Part shown: piece by piece, positions 8,579 through 17,582 of the stretch
How positions within the stretch are numbered: the first letter of the stretch is position 1
Layout of the letters: each line of letters begins with the position of its first letter
Origin: Chersky-840 sp963811775
GTDB lineage: Bacteria; Actinomycetota; Acidimicrobiia; Acidimicrobiales; UBA8190
Reading direction: 5' to 3'
DNA length: 64,000 nt
Assembly: GCA_963811775.1 (NCBI GenBank)
Contig: CAWESO010000019.1
Coordinates: forward strand, 124,001 to 188,000
The notes under the pieces: model-generated
What the model was told of the DNA's origin: nothing
Databases searched by the model: none
The model's input: the letters and a program-made list of their open reading frames with translations, nothing else
Position numbers and translations under genes: made by a program

Positions 8579-9739
8579 ATGGCAAAAGCGGTCATCGTCG
8601 AGGCGGTACGCACCCCCATCGGCAAGCGCAACGGATGGCTGTCAGGTTTCCACGCCGCCGAGCTGCTGGCCACGGCCCAGGTCGAGTTGGTCAAGCGGGC
8701 CGGGATCGAGCCCTCGGAGGTCGAGCAGATCGTGGGCGGGTGCGTCACCCAGGCCGGCGAGCAGGCGTCCAACGTCACCCGCACGGCATGGCTCAGCATG
8801 GGCCTGCCCTACGAGACGGCGGCGACGACCATCGACTGTCAGTGCGGCTCCGCCCAGCAGGCCAACCACTTCGTCGCCAACCTGGTGAGCGCCGGGGCGG
8901 TCGATGTGGGGATCGCGTGCGGGGTGGAAGCCATGAGCCGGGTGGGGCTGGGCGCCAACGCCATCAACGGGCCGGGGAGCTCGCGCCCCGCCGACTTCCC
9001 GTGGGACATGCCCGACCAGTTCGGCGCGGCCGAGCGCATCGCCCAGAAGTACGGCATCACGCGCCAGGACGTCGATGCGCTCGGGCTCGCCTCGCAGCAC
9101 AAGGCGGCGCGCGCCTGGGAGGAAGGCCGATTCGACCGTGAGGTGTTCGCCATCGACGCGCCCGTGGTGGGCCCCGACGGGCCGACCGGCGATCGCCACA
9201 ACGTCGTGCGCGACCAGGGCCTGCGCGACACGACGGCCGAGGGCCTGGCCAAGTTGAAGCCCGTCGTGCCCGACGGCATGCACACCGCCGGGAACTCGTC
9301 GCAGATCTCCGACGGAGCCGCCGCGGTGCTGTGGATGTCCGAGGACCGCGCCAAGGCGGCGGGACTGCGGCCCCGGGCCCGCATCGTGGCCCAGGTGCTG
9401 GTGGGATCCGACCCCTACTACCACCTCGACGGCCCCATCTCGGCCACGGAGAAGGTGCTCGCCAAGGCCGGGATGACCGCCGACGACATCGACATCTTCG
9501 AGGTCAACGAGGCCTTCGCCTCGGTCGTGTGCTCGTGGCAGAAGGTGCACGGTATCGACTGGGACAAGGTCAACGTGAACGGTGGTGCCATCGCCATCGG
9601 CCACCCCGTGGGCTCCACCGGGAGCCGGTTGATCACCACGGCCCTGCACGAGCTCGAGCGGCGCGACGCCAACCTGGCCCTCGTGTCGATGTGCTGCGGG
9701 GGAGCCCTCGCGACGGGCACCATCATCGAACGCCTCTGA
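8579..9739 (+). CDS. fadA5: Steroid side-chain beta-ketoacyl-CoA thiolase, FadA5-like
   Basis: A 386-aa thiolase that should cleave the 3-ketoacyl-CoA of a sterol side chain to release acetyl- or propionyl-CoA. It tracks M. tuberculosis FadA5 as recalled along its length: IGKRNGWLSG near the N terminus, IVGGCVTQAGEQ, TTIDCQCGSAQQANH with nucleophile C89, VNEAFASVV, GHPVGSTGSRL with H342 and SMCCGGALATG with C372. The start at 8579 is chosen because GGAGG precedes it by 8 bases; an upstream in-frame ATG at 8525 has no ribosome site. The KstR-type box 95 bp upstream supports steroid control. It appears to be transcribed alone. Confidence 0.88.
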   Translation: MAKAVIVEAVRTPIGKRNGWLSGFHAAELLATAQVELVKRAGIEPSEVEQIVGGCVTQAGEQASNVTRTAWLSMGLPYETAATTIDCQCGSAQQANHFVANLVSAGAVDVGIACGVEAMSRVGLGANAINGPGSSRPADFPWDMPDQFGAAERIAQKYGITRQDVDALGLASQHKAARAWEEGRFDREVFAIDAPVVGPDGPTGDRHNVVRDQGLRDTTAEGLAKLKPVVPDGMHTAGNSSQISDGAAAVLWMSEDRAKAAGLRPRARIVAQVLVGSDPYYHLDGPISATEKVLAKAGMTADDIDIFEVNEAFASVVCSWQKVHGIDWDKVNVNGGAIAIGHPVGSTGSRLITTALHELERRDANLALVSMCCGGALATGTIIERL

Positions 9740-9815
9740 ACTGGGCGGTTCGCCCCTCGACGACGGCCGGTCCCCCACCGCAGCGGCGGCTCGGATACGC
9801 GGACATGATGAGGGG

Positions 9816-12107
9816 ATGACCACCCCGACGAGCAGGATTCGCAGCATGGCTCGGCGTGCCCGTTCGGGCGTGTCGTCACGACGACCGGTGGCGCCACAGG
9901 GGTCTGTCGCCGTTCTCACGTGCGCGGCGCTGTTCGCCGGCGCGAGCGCCGTCACGGTGGGCGCCCTGTCGGGTCCCGCCGCCGCGGCACGTGCCTCGAC
10001 TTCGCTCCCGGTGGCCCACACCGTGTTCGGAACGAGCTGGCCGGTCTACCACCACGACGCCCTCGGCGGTGGCGCCGATCCCACCGGCACCGACCTCAGC
10101 CCGGCATCGGCGGCGTGGACGTCGGCTGCCCTCGACGGCGAGATCTACGGGGAGCCGCTCGTGGCATCCGGGCGCGTGGTCGTCGCCACCGAGAACGACA
10201 CCATGTACGAGCTGGCCGCCGACACCGGGGCCCTGCTGTGGTCGACCCACGTCGGCACCGCGGTTGCTTCGGGAAACCTGCCCTGTGGGGACATCTCGCC
10301 GACGGTCGGCATCACCGGGACGCCCGTGATCGACCCGGCGCGCGGCGAGGTGTTCGCCGTCACCGACGAGGCCGCGGGCGCCTCCGCCCAGCACTTCCTG
10401 GTGGGCCTCGACCTCTACACCGGCGCCGTGCTCTTGCACCAGCCCATCACCCTGCCGGGCTCGGACCAGCTCGCCGAGCTCCAGCGGACGGGATTGGCCA
10501 TCGACGGCGGGAACGTCGTGGCGGGCTTCGGCGGGAACGACGGGGACTGCGGCAACTATCACGGCTGGTTGGTCGGCATTCCCGAAGGAGGCGGGCCGGA
10601 GTCCACCTTCGAGGTGGCCTCGGCCGCCGGTGACAGTCAGGGTGCCATCTGGATGGGCGGCGCCGCACCTGTCGTGGACGGTCAAGGGAACATCTGGGTG
10701 ACCACGGGCAACAGCGCCTTCGAATCGGCCAGCGACTCCTACGACGACAGTGACGGCGTCATCGAGTTGTCTCCGTCGCTGCACGTCGAGAAGTTCTTCG
10801 CCCCGACGACGTGGTACAGCGACAACGCCAGCGACTTCGACTTCTCCACCTCACCGGCTCTGGTGTCGTCCAACGGGCTCGCCTTCGCGGCGGGCAAGTC
10901 GCATCTCGGGTACCTGCTCTCGCAGTCGAACCCCGGTGGTATCGGGGGTCAGCTGCAGACCGTGTCGTCGTTCTGCGGTGGAGACGTGGACGGGGGGACG
11001 GCGGTGTCGGGGGCCACGGTGTACGAGCCCTGCCAGTCGGGGATCGCGGCCGTCGCCACCGCCGCGCCCAACACCGCCAGCGTGCTGTGGCATACCAATA
11101 CCGGTGCCGGCGGGCCCCCCATCGTGGCCGGGGGGCTCGTGTGGTCCATCGACACCGGGAACGACGTGCTCTACGGACTGGACCCCGCCACGGGGAACGA
11201 GGTCCAGCAGCTCGCGCTCGGCTCGGAGGCCAACCATTTCCCCACGCCGACGGTCGCCGACGGGCTGTTGCTGGCGGCGTCCTCGACGCAGGTGCACGCC
11301 TTCGCCGGCCCGGCCGGGCTCCCGCCTGCGCCGCCACCGCCTCCGGCGCGGTCGGGGTACTGGACCACGGCCTCGGACGGGGGCGTGTTCAGTTTCGGCG
11401 GTGCCGGGTTCTCGGGTTCCATGGGCGGCCGGCATCTGCAGGCGCCGGTGGTGGGGATCACCGCCACCGCCGACGGCGGCGGCTACTGGCTGGTGGCGAA
11501 GGACGGCGGGGTCTTCGCCTTCGGTGACGCCGGCTACTTCGGTTCAATGGGCGGCCGGGCTCTGGCCAAGCCCATGGTGGGACTGGCGGCCGCTCCGAAC
11601 GGGGACGGCTACTGGACCGTGGCCTCGGACGGTGGGGTGTTCAGTTTCGGGGGTGCCCGCTATTTCGGCTCGATGGGGGGAAGGCCCCTCGCCCGGCCCG
11701 TGGTCGGTATGGCGTCGACGGCCGACGGCGGCGGCTACTGGCTGGTCGCCTCGGACGGGGGGGTGTTCGCCTTCGGTGACGCCCGCTTCCAGGGGTCGAT
11801 GGGTGGTCGGCGCCTGGCGCAGCCCGTGGTGGCCATGGCGGCGGCCCCGGGCGGCGGCTACTGGTTGGCCGCCTCCGACGGCGGCATCTTCAGCTTTGGC
11901 GGGGCCGGCTTCTTCGGGTCGATGGGCGGCCGGCGCCTCAGCCGGCCCGTGGTGGGCATGACCCCGACCTCGACGGGCCAGGGCTATTGGGAGGTGGCCT
12001 CCGACGGCGGGATCTTTGCGTTCGGCGACGCGCCCTTCGAGGGGTCCGAGGCAGGGGCGCGGTTGGCCGCGCCGATGGTGGCCATGGCTGCGCCACCGCT
12101 GATCTGA
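9816..12107 (+). CDS. Secreted PQQ-like beta-propeller protein with six C-terminal GYW-SDGG-FGDA repeats
   Basis: A 763-aa exported protein. An Arg-rich N terminus and a hydrophobic stretch (residues ~30-48) ending in AAAARA form a signal peptide. Residues ~70-500 read like a PQQ-type propeller (EPLVASGRVVVATENDTMYEL, GALLWSTHVG). After a PAPPPPPARS linker come six repeats of ~40 residues, each GYWxxASDGGVFxFGxAxFxGSMGG-x-L-x-PVVGM. Odd repeats have FSFGGA and even ones FAFGDA, so the unit may be an 80-residue pair. Such repeats are typical of acidimicrobial surface proteins of unknown role. ATG 9816 has AGGGG directly adjacent; ATG 9846 is an alternative start. Confidence 0.85.
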   Translation: MTTPTSRIRSMARRARSGVSSRRPVAPQGSVAVLTCAALFAGASAVTVGALSGPAAAARASTSLPVAHTVFGTSWPVYHHDALGGGADPTGTDLSPASAAWTSAALDGEIYGEPLVASGRVVVATENDTMYELAADTGALLWSTHVGTAVASGNLPCGDISPTVGITGTPVIDPARGEVFAVTDEAAGASAQHFLVGLDLYTGAVLLHQPITLPGSDQLAELQRTGLAIDGGNVVAGFGGNDGDCGNYHGWLVGIPEGGGPESTFEVASAAGDSQGAIWMGGAAPVVDGQGNIWVTTGNSAFESASDSYDDSDGVIELSPSLHVEKFFAPTTWYSDNASDFDFSTSPALVSSNGLAFAAGKSHLGYLLSQSNPGGIGGQLQTVSSFCGGDVDGGTAVSGATVYEPCQSGIAAVATAAPNTASVLWHTNTGAGGPPIVAGGLVWSIDTGNDVLYGLDPATGNEVQQLALGSEANHFPTPTVADGLLLAASSTQVHAFAGPAGLPPAPPPPPARSGYWTTASDGGVFSFGGAGFSGSMGGRHLQAPVVGITATADGGGYWLVAKDGGVFAFGDAGYFGSMGGRALAKPMVGLAAAPNGDGYWTVASDGGVFSFGGARYFGSMGGRPLARPVVGMASTADGGGYWLVASDGGVFAFGDARFQGSMGGRRLAQPVVAMAAAPGGGYWLAASDGGIFSFGGAGFFGSMGGRRLSRPVVGMTPTSTGQGYWEVASDGGIFAFGDAPFEGSEAGARLAAPMVAMAAPPLI

Positions 12108-12118
12108 GCCAGCCCGCG

Positions 12119-12895
12119 TCAGGCCCCGTTTCGGCCGGTGGTGTCGTCCGGCGCAGGGCTCGACGGGCCTGAGGCGCGCCGGCGGCGGCGCGTCAGCTCG
12201 TGGAGCTGTGCCGCCTTGCGGGTGTTCGTCTTGTCGAGCGCCACGAATTCGCCCTCGGCCTCGACGCACACCACGCCGTCCTGGACGAGACGCCCCCGGC
12301 TCGTGACGCGACGGCCGTCGTTGGCCACGACCTCGGCTTCGAAGCGGGCCTCGACGCCCACCAGCGTCGGTCGGCGGAAGCGGATCGTGAGCCACACCGT
12401 CGGTCCCGCGGCACCGCTCAGGTAGTTGGCGGCCGTGAGGATGATGTCGAACGTGGCGGCCAGATGGGCTCCGTGAACCCAGCCGGGACCCCCCTCGTAG
12501 GGCGTCGTGAACACCGCCGTGCCGATGGCGAGAGGGGGCTGGAACGTGATCTCCACCGGGAGCGCGAGGGGGTTGAACCGCCCCACGATGGGGTCATAGG
12601 GCATCGATCGGTCCATCCACGCACCCGGGGTCTCGGCCACCAGCGCCTTGGGGGGCTCCATGAAACGCGGCACGGGATCGGTCGGGACGTGTCGTGCCAG
12701 CGTGTCGGCGGCGGACCGGAGGTCCGACACCACCGAATCGAGCACGTCCGGGGGTGCCGTGTTCGTGACCACCAGGTCCACGAGATGGCGGACGGTGTCG
12801 GCGAGCTCGCCCAGGGACCCTTCACGACCGGCGATGGCGGGGTGGAAACTCCCGGGGACCTCGTCGCTCACTGTCACCGTCTTTCCCCGTCCCAC
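12119..12895 (-). CDS. PaaI-like hot-dog thioesterase family protein
   Basis: A 258-aa protein with an N-terminal helical part (~residues 20-70, LADTVRHLVDLV) and a C-terminal hot-dog fold: TTPYEGGPGWVHGAHLAATFD (active-site-like loop), TVWLTIRFRRPTLVG and VVCVEAEGEFVAL. It is a paralogue of the hot-dog protein at 14065, with the same two-part layout, and lies divergently upstream of the crotonase. It probably hydrolyses or binds an acyl-CoA; the acyl group is unknown. The start is either GTG 12895 or GTG 12877, the latter having GGGGAAAG before it. It converges on the secreted repeat protein, only 11 bp away. Confidence 0.75.
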   Translation of the reverse strand: MGRGKTVTVSDEVPGSFHPAIAGREGSLGELADTVRHLVDLVVTNTAPPDVLDSVVSDLRSAADTLARHVPTDPVPRFMEPPKALVAETPGAWMDRSMPYDPIVGRFNPLALPVEITFQPPLAIGTAVFTTPYEGGPGWVHGAHLAATFDIILTAANYLSGAAGPTVWLTIRFRRPTLVGVEARFEAEVVANDGRRVTSRGRLVQDGVVCVEAEGEFVALDKTNTRKAAQLHELTRRRRRASGPSSPAPDDTTGRNGA

Positions 12896-13052
12896 GTCCG
12901 TCGAGTGCTGTCCACGTCGGCCGCAGGCCGCCCGGGACTGTCTACCTCGGGAACGTCAGGGCGATCACATCGACGCACGGCGATCCCGAGGCACCCGGTC
13001 AGCCGTTTGAGCCTGATCCTGATGACTCCTGACGACGGAGTACGAGCCCATT

Positions 13053-13112
13053 GCCGCAGACGGAGTTCGAGTCCCGTGCCGCAGGCGGAGTTCCGGTGCC
13101 GCAGGCGCAGTG
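13053..13112. repeat. Degenerate short direct repeat (GCCGCAGRCGSAGT)
   Basis: Three imperfect copies of GCCGCAG-A/G-CG-G/C-AGT are spaced 20-25 bp apart in the intergenic region. Function is unknown; they may be slippage products or weak protein-binding sites. Confidence 0.5.
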
Positions 13113-13164
13113 CACCCGAGGGCAGGTGGTCGGCGGGGACGGCCAGGTCGGATGGGGAAGGAAC

Positions 13165-13178
13165 TGGAATTCGTTCTA
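13165..13178. promoter_or_regulatory. Degenerate KstR-like box TGGAATTCGTTCTA
   Basis: It matches TnnAACnnGTTnnA except at one core base (AAT for AAC). It lies 87 bp upstream of the crotonase ATG, similar to the fadA5 spacing. One mismatch makes chance occurrence possible. Confidence 0.35.
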
Positions 13179-13264
13179 ATGTCAGGGGACCCGTCGCCAG
13201 CGGGGGAGGAGCTGCCCGGCGCCCCTCCAGCACAGGCGGCGAGCCGAGACCTGAAGGAGAGGCC

Positions 13265-14065
13265 ATGGCCACCCCCGGCACCGAGAATCTGACGTTCGAG
13301 CGACACGGCGCCACCGCCGTCGTCACGATGAACCGCCCCGAAGCCAAGAACGCGCTGAGCCTGCCCATGCTCGTCGGCATGGCCGACGCCTGGGAGGAGA
13401 TCGACGACAACGACGAGATCCGGTGCGCCGTCCTCACCGGCGCAGGCGGGACCTTCTGCTCCGGGATGGACCTGAAGGCGATGTCGGCCCCCGAAGCCGA
13501 GCAGTACCGGCACCGTCAGGAGGCCGACCCCGACCTGCACTGGAAGGCCCTGCTCCGTCACTACCAACTGCGCAAGCCCCTCATCGCCGCGGTCGAGGGA
13601 TGGGCGGTGGCCGGAGGGACCGAGATCCTCCAAGCCACCGACATCCGGGTCGCGGGCGAGAGCGCCAAGTTCGGGGTGTTCGAGGCGCGCCGTGGACTGT
13701 TCCCCTTGGGTGGTTCGACCGTGCGCCTCCGGCGGCAGATCCCGTTCACGGTGGCCATGGACCTCCTGCTCACGGCTCGGGAGGTGAGCGCCCAGGAGGC
13801 CAAGGAGATCGGTCTGATCGGTCGTGTCGTCCCCGACGGGGAGGCGCTCGACGAGGCCTTGCGCATCGCCGAGGTGATCTGCGCCAACGGGCCGTTGGCC
13901 GTCGAGGCCATAAAGCGGTCGGTCCGCGAGACCGAGGGCATACCCGAGGTCGAGGCGCTCAAGATCGAGCTCGAGATCGGCTGGCCCATTTTCACCACGG
14001 AGGATGCCAAGGAGGGCCAGAAGGCCTTCGCCGAGAAGCGCACTCCCGAGTACAAGCGGCGCTGA
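13265..14065 (+). CDS. Enoyl-CoA hydratase/isomerase (crotonase) family protein
   Basis: A 266-aa crotonase. The oxyanion-hole strands are present as GAGGTFCSGMDLKAM (residues ~58-72) and EGWAVAGGTEILQA (~113-126). The region FEARRGLFPLGGSTVRL holds Glu at the usual catalytic position. It should hydrate, isomerise or hydrolyse an enoyl-CoA; the substrate is not assigned. The ATG at 13265 has GAAGGAGAGG five bases upstream and begins MATPGTENLTFER; an open frame continues upstream but has no start signal. The stop overlaps the next gene as TGATG, so the crotonase and hot-dog protein are probably made together. Confidence 0.88.
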   Translation: MATPGTENLTFERHGATAVVTMNRPEAKNALSLPMLVGMADAWEEIDDNDEIRCAVLTGAGGTFCSGMDLKAMSAPEAEQYRHRQEADPDLHWKALLRHYQLRKPLIAAVEGWAVAGGTEILQATDIRVAGESAKFGVFEARRGLFPLGGSTVRLRRQIPFTVAMDLLLTAREVSAQEAKEIGLIGRVVPDGEALDEALRIAEVICANGPLAVEAIKRSVRETEGIPEVEALKIELEIGWPIFTTEDAKEGQKAFAEKRTPEYKRR

Positions 14066-14829
14066 TGGCCGAACGAGAGCTGGGCGTTTCAGACTTCGGC
14101 ATCTCGCCCGGCGGTGAGGTCCAAGACGCGGGAGCACCGCGGGAGACCGTGGAAGACGCCCGGTTCGAACTGGCGAACCAGGTTCGGCGGATCATGAGTG
14201 CCATGGTGGGCCTTCCCATCGCGGACGACGCGATCCACGACGCCTCGGCCGCGCTCAAGGAGGTGGCCGACGGGCTCGAACGAGTGGCCGACCCCGGTCG
14301 CCGGTTGCGGGCCCAACCCGACCCGGTCGGGCATCCCCAGGAGTTCTTCCCGACCAGCCCGGTCATCGGCTTCGCCAACCCTGTGGCTCCGCCGGTGGTG
14401 GTCGAGGCGGTCGACGGTGAGCTGCGGGGCACCGCGACCTTCGACTACCAGTACGAGGGGCCGCCGACCTGCGTGCACGGTGGGGTCATCGCCATGGTCT
14501 TCGACGAGATGCTGGGCGCCGCCAACATCATGGCGGGGAGCCCGGGCATGACCGGGACCCTCACCATCAAGTACCGCAAGCCGACGCCGCTCCGTACCCC
14601 GCTTCGTCTCGAAGCTCGTTTCATGGAGCGAGACGGTCGCAAGATCCGTACCTACGGCGCCATGTACAACGGGGACACCCTGACCGCCGAGGCCGAGGGC
14701 ATCTTCATCGAGCTCGTGCCCCAACGCTTTCTGGAGTACGTGACCGAGAATTCCGACTCGCCCGAGGCGGTCGAGCAGGTCCGTGCGGACGCCCGGCGAC
14801 TCGGGTTCATCGACGGCGCGCCGAGCTGA
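14065..14829 (+). CDS. PaaI-like hot-dog thioesterase family protein
   Basis: A 254-aa protein with a helical N-terminal third (ANQVRRIMSAMVGLPIADD) followed by a hot-dog domain: TFDYQYEGPPTCVHGGVIAMVFDEMLG contains the CVHGG turn and acidic helix typical of PaaI-like acyl-CoA thioesterases; GTLTIKYRKPTPLRTPLRL and LTAEAEGIFIEL complete the fold. It is one base out of the crotonase stop (TGATG), so coupled translation is likely. A divergent paralogue sits at 12119. It likely releases or edits an acyl-CoA from the crotonase step (inference). Confidence 0.82.
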   Translation: MAERELGVSDFGISPGGEVQDAGAPRETVEDARFELANQVRRIMSAMVGLPIADDAIHDASAALKEVADGLERVADPGRRLRAQPDPVGHPQEFFPTSPVIGFANPVAPPVVVEAVDGELRGTATFDYQYEGPPTCVHGGVIAMVFDEMLGAANIMAGSPGMTGTLTIKYRKPTPLRTPLRLEARFMERDGRKIRTYGAMYNGDTLTAEAEGIFIELVPQRFLEYVTENSDSPEAVEQVRADARRLGFIDGAPS

Positions 14830-15161
14830 CAGCTGGGCCTGGCCGGGTCGCGCCGTTGTGCCCGGGGACACGGAGAGGTCGGATCGAGGGTGCGCCAGAC
14901 ATGCTCCGGATGATCCGAGTCGGTCACCTCTGGGGACTGGTCGAGGTCCACCACGGGTAGGCGGCCGGCGGATCGAGCCGTCGAGAGCCCTCGAGGTAGC
15001 GGCCGAGGACCCCTCGAGGTAGCGGCCGAGGACCCCTCGGACCCGGCTCTTTGCCCCTTCGCCAGGTGATCCCACCTCTCTTCGTCACCCCGATCGGCTC
15101 CTGGCCACCGTGCGTGGCTGGTGTCTCAACAGGAGACCGCCTCGCGCCGATACCCCAGTAG
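14830..15161. other. Intergenic region upstream of the hybrid kinases
   Basis: These 332 bases have no supported gene. A 23-bp direct repeat lies at 14988-15033. The region presumably carries the promoter of the kinase pair, but no confident promoter elements are visible. Confidence 0.5.
14988..15033. repeat. 23-bp perfect tandem direct repeat, two copies plus a fragment
   Basis: The unit begins CCCTCGAGGTAGCGGCCGAG and is repeated exactly at 14988-15010 and 15011-15033, followed by a partial CCCTCGG. It lies about 130 bp before the first possible kinase start. Each unit contains the palindrome CCTCGAGG. Confidence 0.85.
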
Positions 15162-17582
15162 GTGGCCGGCCCGTCGGGCCTGCCCGACGCGAGGACGGCT
15201 GGGTTGAGCGAAAGAGGACGCCAGGGCAGCGCCGCGTCGTCGCAGCCCGCGGCGAGGATGGCGACGGTCGATCCCGCCGCGTCCCGGGAGCCGGCCCCCC
15301 CGACACCGAGAGCCTTGGACGACGACGACCTGGCCGTGTTCCTCGAGATGTCCAACGAGATCTTCGGCGTGTTCGACCGGGCTCAGGGTCTCGTCTGGAA
15401 CAACGGTGCCGCCGCCGCGCTCCTCGGGTACGACGAGGAGGAGCTGACCACGATGTCGCTGGTTGATCTCATCCACCCCGACGACCTCGCGCCGACGCTG
15501 GCGCTCTTCGATCCGGCCACGGGTGACGTGGAGCCGTCGGGGGTGGTGTCGCGGTATCGGTGCAAGGACGGCAGCTGGCGGCGCCTCGAATGGACGGCTC
15601 GCGTGGAGCCCGAGACCGGGCTCGTCTACGGGGCGGCCCGCGACGTCACCGACTCCCACACCGCGCACAGCGCCCTCGGGGAGAACGAGGCATGGCTGCA
15701 GGCCATCCTCGACCACTCGACGGCGGCGATCTTCATGAAAGACCTCGCCGGCCGCTACGTCGTGGTCAACGAGCTCTTCCTGCGTTCGCTCGGTCTTCGC
15801 AACGAAGACGTCGTGGGCCGGACCGCGGCCGAGATCTGGCCTGATGCCGACATCGACGACGACGACCGACGCGTGCTCGACCGTGGTGAGGCCTTCACCC
15901 GGGACGACGTCGTGATACTGGCCGACGGGCCCCACACGCTGATGACGGCGAGGTTCCCCTTGCTCGATGCCGCCGGCGACGTCACGGGGATGGCGGCCAT
16001 CGCCACCGACATCACCGAATGGACCCAGGTCCAGACGGCCCTCGCCGAGCGCCAAAACCTGCTCGACACGGTCATCCGGGCCTGTCCCGACATCGTCACC
16101 GTGCTCGACGCCGACGGCCAGGTGAGAGAGATCAGCGAAGCCTCGGCCCGGATCCTCGGGTACGACCTCAGTGACCCTCGCCACGTGGAGATCCAGTCCC
16201 TCGTCCATCCCGACGACGTCGAGCGGGTGTGTGAGGAGTCGGCCAAGGTCTTCTCGATGCCCGAAGGGCAGCTGAACGTCCAGTACCGGGTTCGCCATGC
16301 CGACGGGAGGTGGATCGACCTCGACACCCGCGGGCAGGCGATGGTGGGGGACGACGGTCGGCCCGTCGGGGCTGTCGTGGTGTCGCGCGACGTGACCGAC
16401 GAGCTCGAGGTCCAAGCCGAGATGCACGTGGCCGTGGACGTGGCCGAACAGGCCAGCAAGGCCAAGAGCGATTTCCTGTCGCGCATGAGCCACGAGCTGC
16501 GAACCCCGCTCAACTCGGTACTGGGCTTCTCCCAGCTCATCGAGATGGACGACCTCTCCGACAACCACGGTGAGGCCGTCGGGCACATCATGCGGGCCGG
16601 GCGCCATCTGCTGAACCTGATCGACGAGGTGCTCGACATCGCCCGGATCGAATCGGGCAACCTGGAGCTCCTCCTCGAGCCGGTGCCCGTGCGTCAGGTC
16701 CTCGGTGACGCCATGGACCTCGCCCGGCCTCTGGCGGAAACCCGCCGCATCACGATCGCAGCTGACCTGAAGAGCTGTCCCGGCACTTGCCATGTCCTGT
16801 CGGATCGTCAGCGCCTCCTCCAGGTCTTGTTGAACCTCCTGTCGAACGCGGTGAAGTACAACCGCATCGGCGGGAGTGTCGCCGTCTCGGTCGTGCCCCA
16901 GTCGTCGGGCGTCGTCCGGATCATGGTGACCGACACCGGCAACGGGATAAACGAGGGCGACCTCGACCGAGTGTTCGAGCCCTTCGACCGGTTGGGCGCC
17001 GAGACCAGTGGGATCGAAGGCACGGGTGTCGGGCTCACCCTGTCGAAGTATCTGGTCGAGCGGATGGGAGGCACCATCTCGGTGCGTTCCCAGCCCCAGG
17101 AAGGCACCACCTTCACCGTCGAGCTCCCCACCGCCGACGCGCCCGCCGTGCCGGCGCGTGGCCCGGATTCACCACTCGACGACGTGCCGAACGTCGCCAC
17201 GCTCCGCGTCCTGCACATCGAGGACAACCTGGCGAACCTGGAGCTCGTCGAGCAGGTCCTCACTCGTTCGGGTGTCGTCGAGATCCTGGCGGCCATGTCG
17301 GGGAGCCTGGGGTTGGAGCTGGCGCGCGAGCACCGTCCTCATCTCGTCCTGTTGGACCTCCGCCTCCCCGACATGCCCGGGACGGCGTTGCTCGACGCTC
17401 TTCGCGACGACCCCAGGACGACGGGGATCCCCGTGGTGGTCGTCACCGCCGATGCCACGCCGTCGCAGATCCAACGTCTGCGCGACGTCGGCGTGGCCGC
17501 GTACCTCACGAAGCCGATCGACATCAGAGAGCTCCTGCGGGTCGTCGAGTCCATGTCCACCCGGACCGAGGATCTCCGGTGA
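15162..17582 (+). CDS. Hybrid sensor histidine kinase 1 (3xPAS-HisKA-HATPase-REC)
   Basis: An 806-aa cytoplasmic kinase with no transmembrane segment. Three PAS domains occupy ~57-165, 175-285 and 295-410, the first and third with HPDD and R-C/H-x-DG-W motifs typical of PAS/PAC. HisKA follows with SHELRTPLNSVLGFSQL (His ~445), then HATPase with NLLSNAVKYN and GTGVGLTLSKYL. The C-terminal receiver (~685-800) is complete: IEDN acid pair, phospho-acceptor Asp in LLDLRLPDMPG, VVVTADA switch Thr and TKPID Lys. The start is GTG 15162 or ATG 15258; neither has a strong ribosome site. It is coupled to kinase 2 by a GTGA overlap and is clearly its paralogue. Confidence 0.88.
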   Translation: MAGPSGLPDARTAGLSERGRQGSAASSQPAARMATVDPAASREPAPPTPRALDDDDLAVFLEMSNEIFGVFDRAQGLVWNNGAAAALLGYDEEELTTMSLVDLIHPDDLAPTLALFDPATGDVEPSGVVSRYRCKDGSWRRLEWTARVEPETGLVYGAARDVTDSHTAHSALGENEAWLQAILDHSTAAIFMKDLAGRYVVVNELFLRSLGLRNEDVVGRTAAEIWPDADIDDDDRRVLDRGEAFTRDDVVILADGPHTLMTARFPLLDAAGDVTGMAAIATDITEWTQVQTALAERQNLLDTVIRACPDIVTVLDADGQVREISEASARILGYDLSDPRHVEIQSLVHPDDVERVCEESAKVFSMPEGQLNVQYRVRHADGRWIDLDTRGQAMVGDDGRPVGAVVVSRDVTDELEVQAEMHVAVDVAEQASKAKSDFLSRMSHELRTPLNSVLGFSQLIEMDDLSDNHGEAVGHIMRAGRHLLNLIDEVLDIARIESGNLELLLEPVPVRQVLGDAMDLARPLAETRRITIAADLKSCPGTCHVLSDRQRLLQVLLNLLSNAVKYNRIGGSVAVSVVPQSSGVVRIMVTDTGNGINEGDLDRVFEPFDRLGAETSGIEGTGVGLTLSKYLVERMGGTISVRSQPQEGTTFTVELPTADAPAVPARGPDSPLDDVPNVATLRVLHIEDNLANLELVEQVLTRSGVVEILAAMSGSLGLELAREHRPHLVLLDLRLPDMPGTALLDALRDDPRTTGIPVVVVTADATPSQIQRLRDVGVAAYLTKPIDIRELLRVVESMSTRTEDLR

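Larger units (their letters stand above)
12896..13264. promoter_or_regulatory. Divergent intergenic region between hot-dog gene and crotonase
   Basis: These 369 bases hold no convincing gene. They contain a short degenerate GCCGCAG repeat (13053-13112), a KstR-like half-matching palindrome (13165-13178), and the crotonase ribosome site GAAGGAGAGG just before 13265. Promoters for both flanking genes must lie here; no clear -10/-35 pair was picked. Confidence 0.5.

Noticed and set aside
13053..13112. GTTCGAGTCCCG-like tRNA T-arm sequence
   Set aside because: It belongs to a short direct repeat; no acceptor, D or anticodon arms can be built around it.
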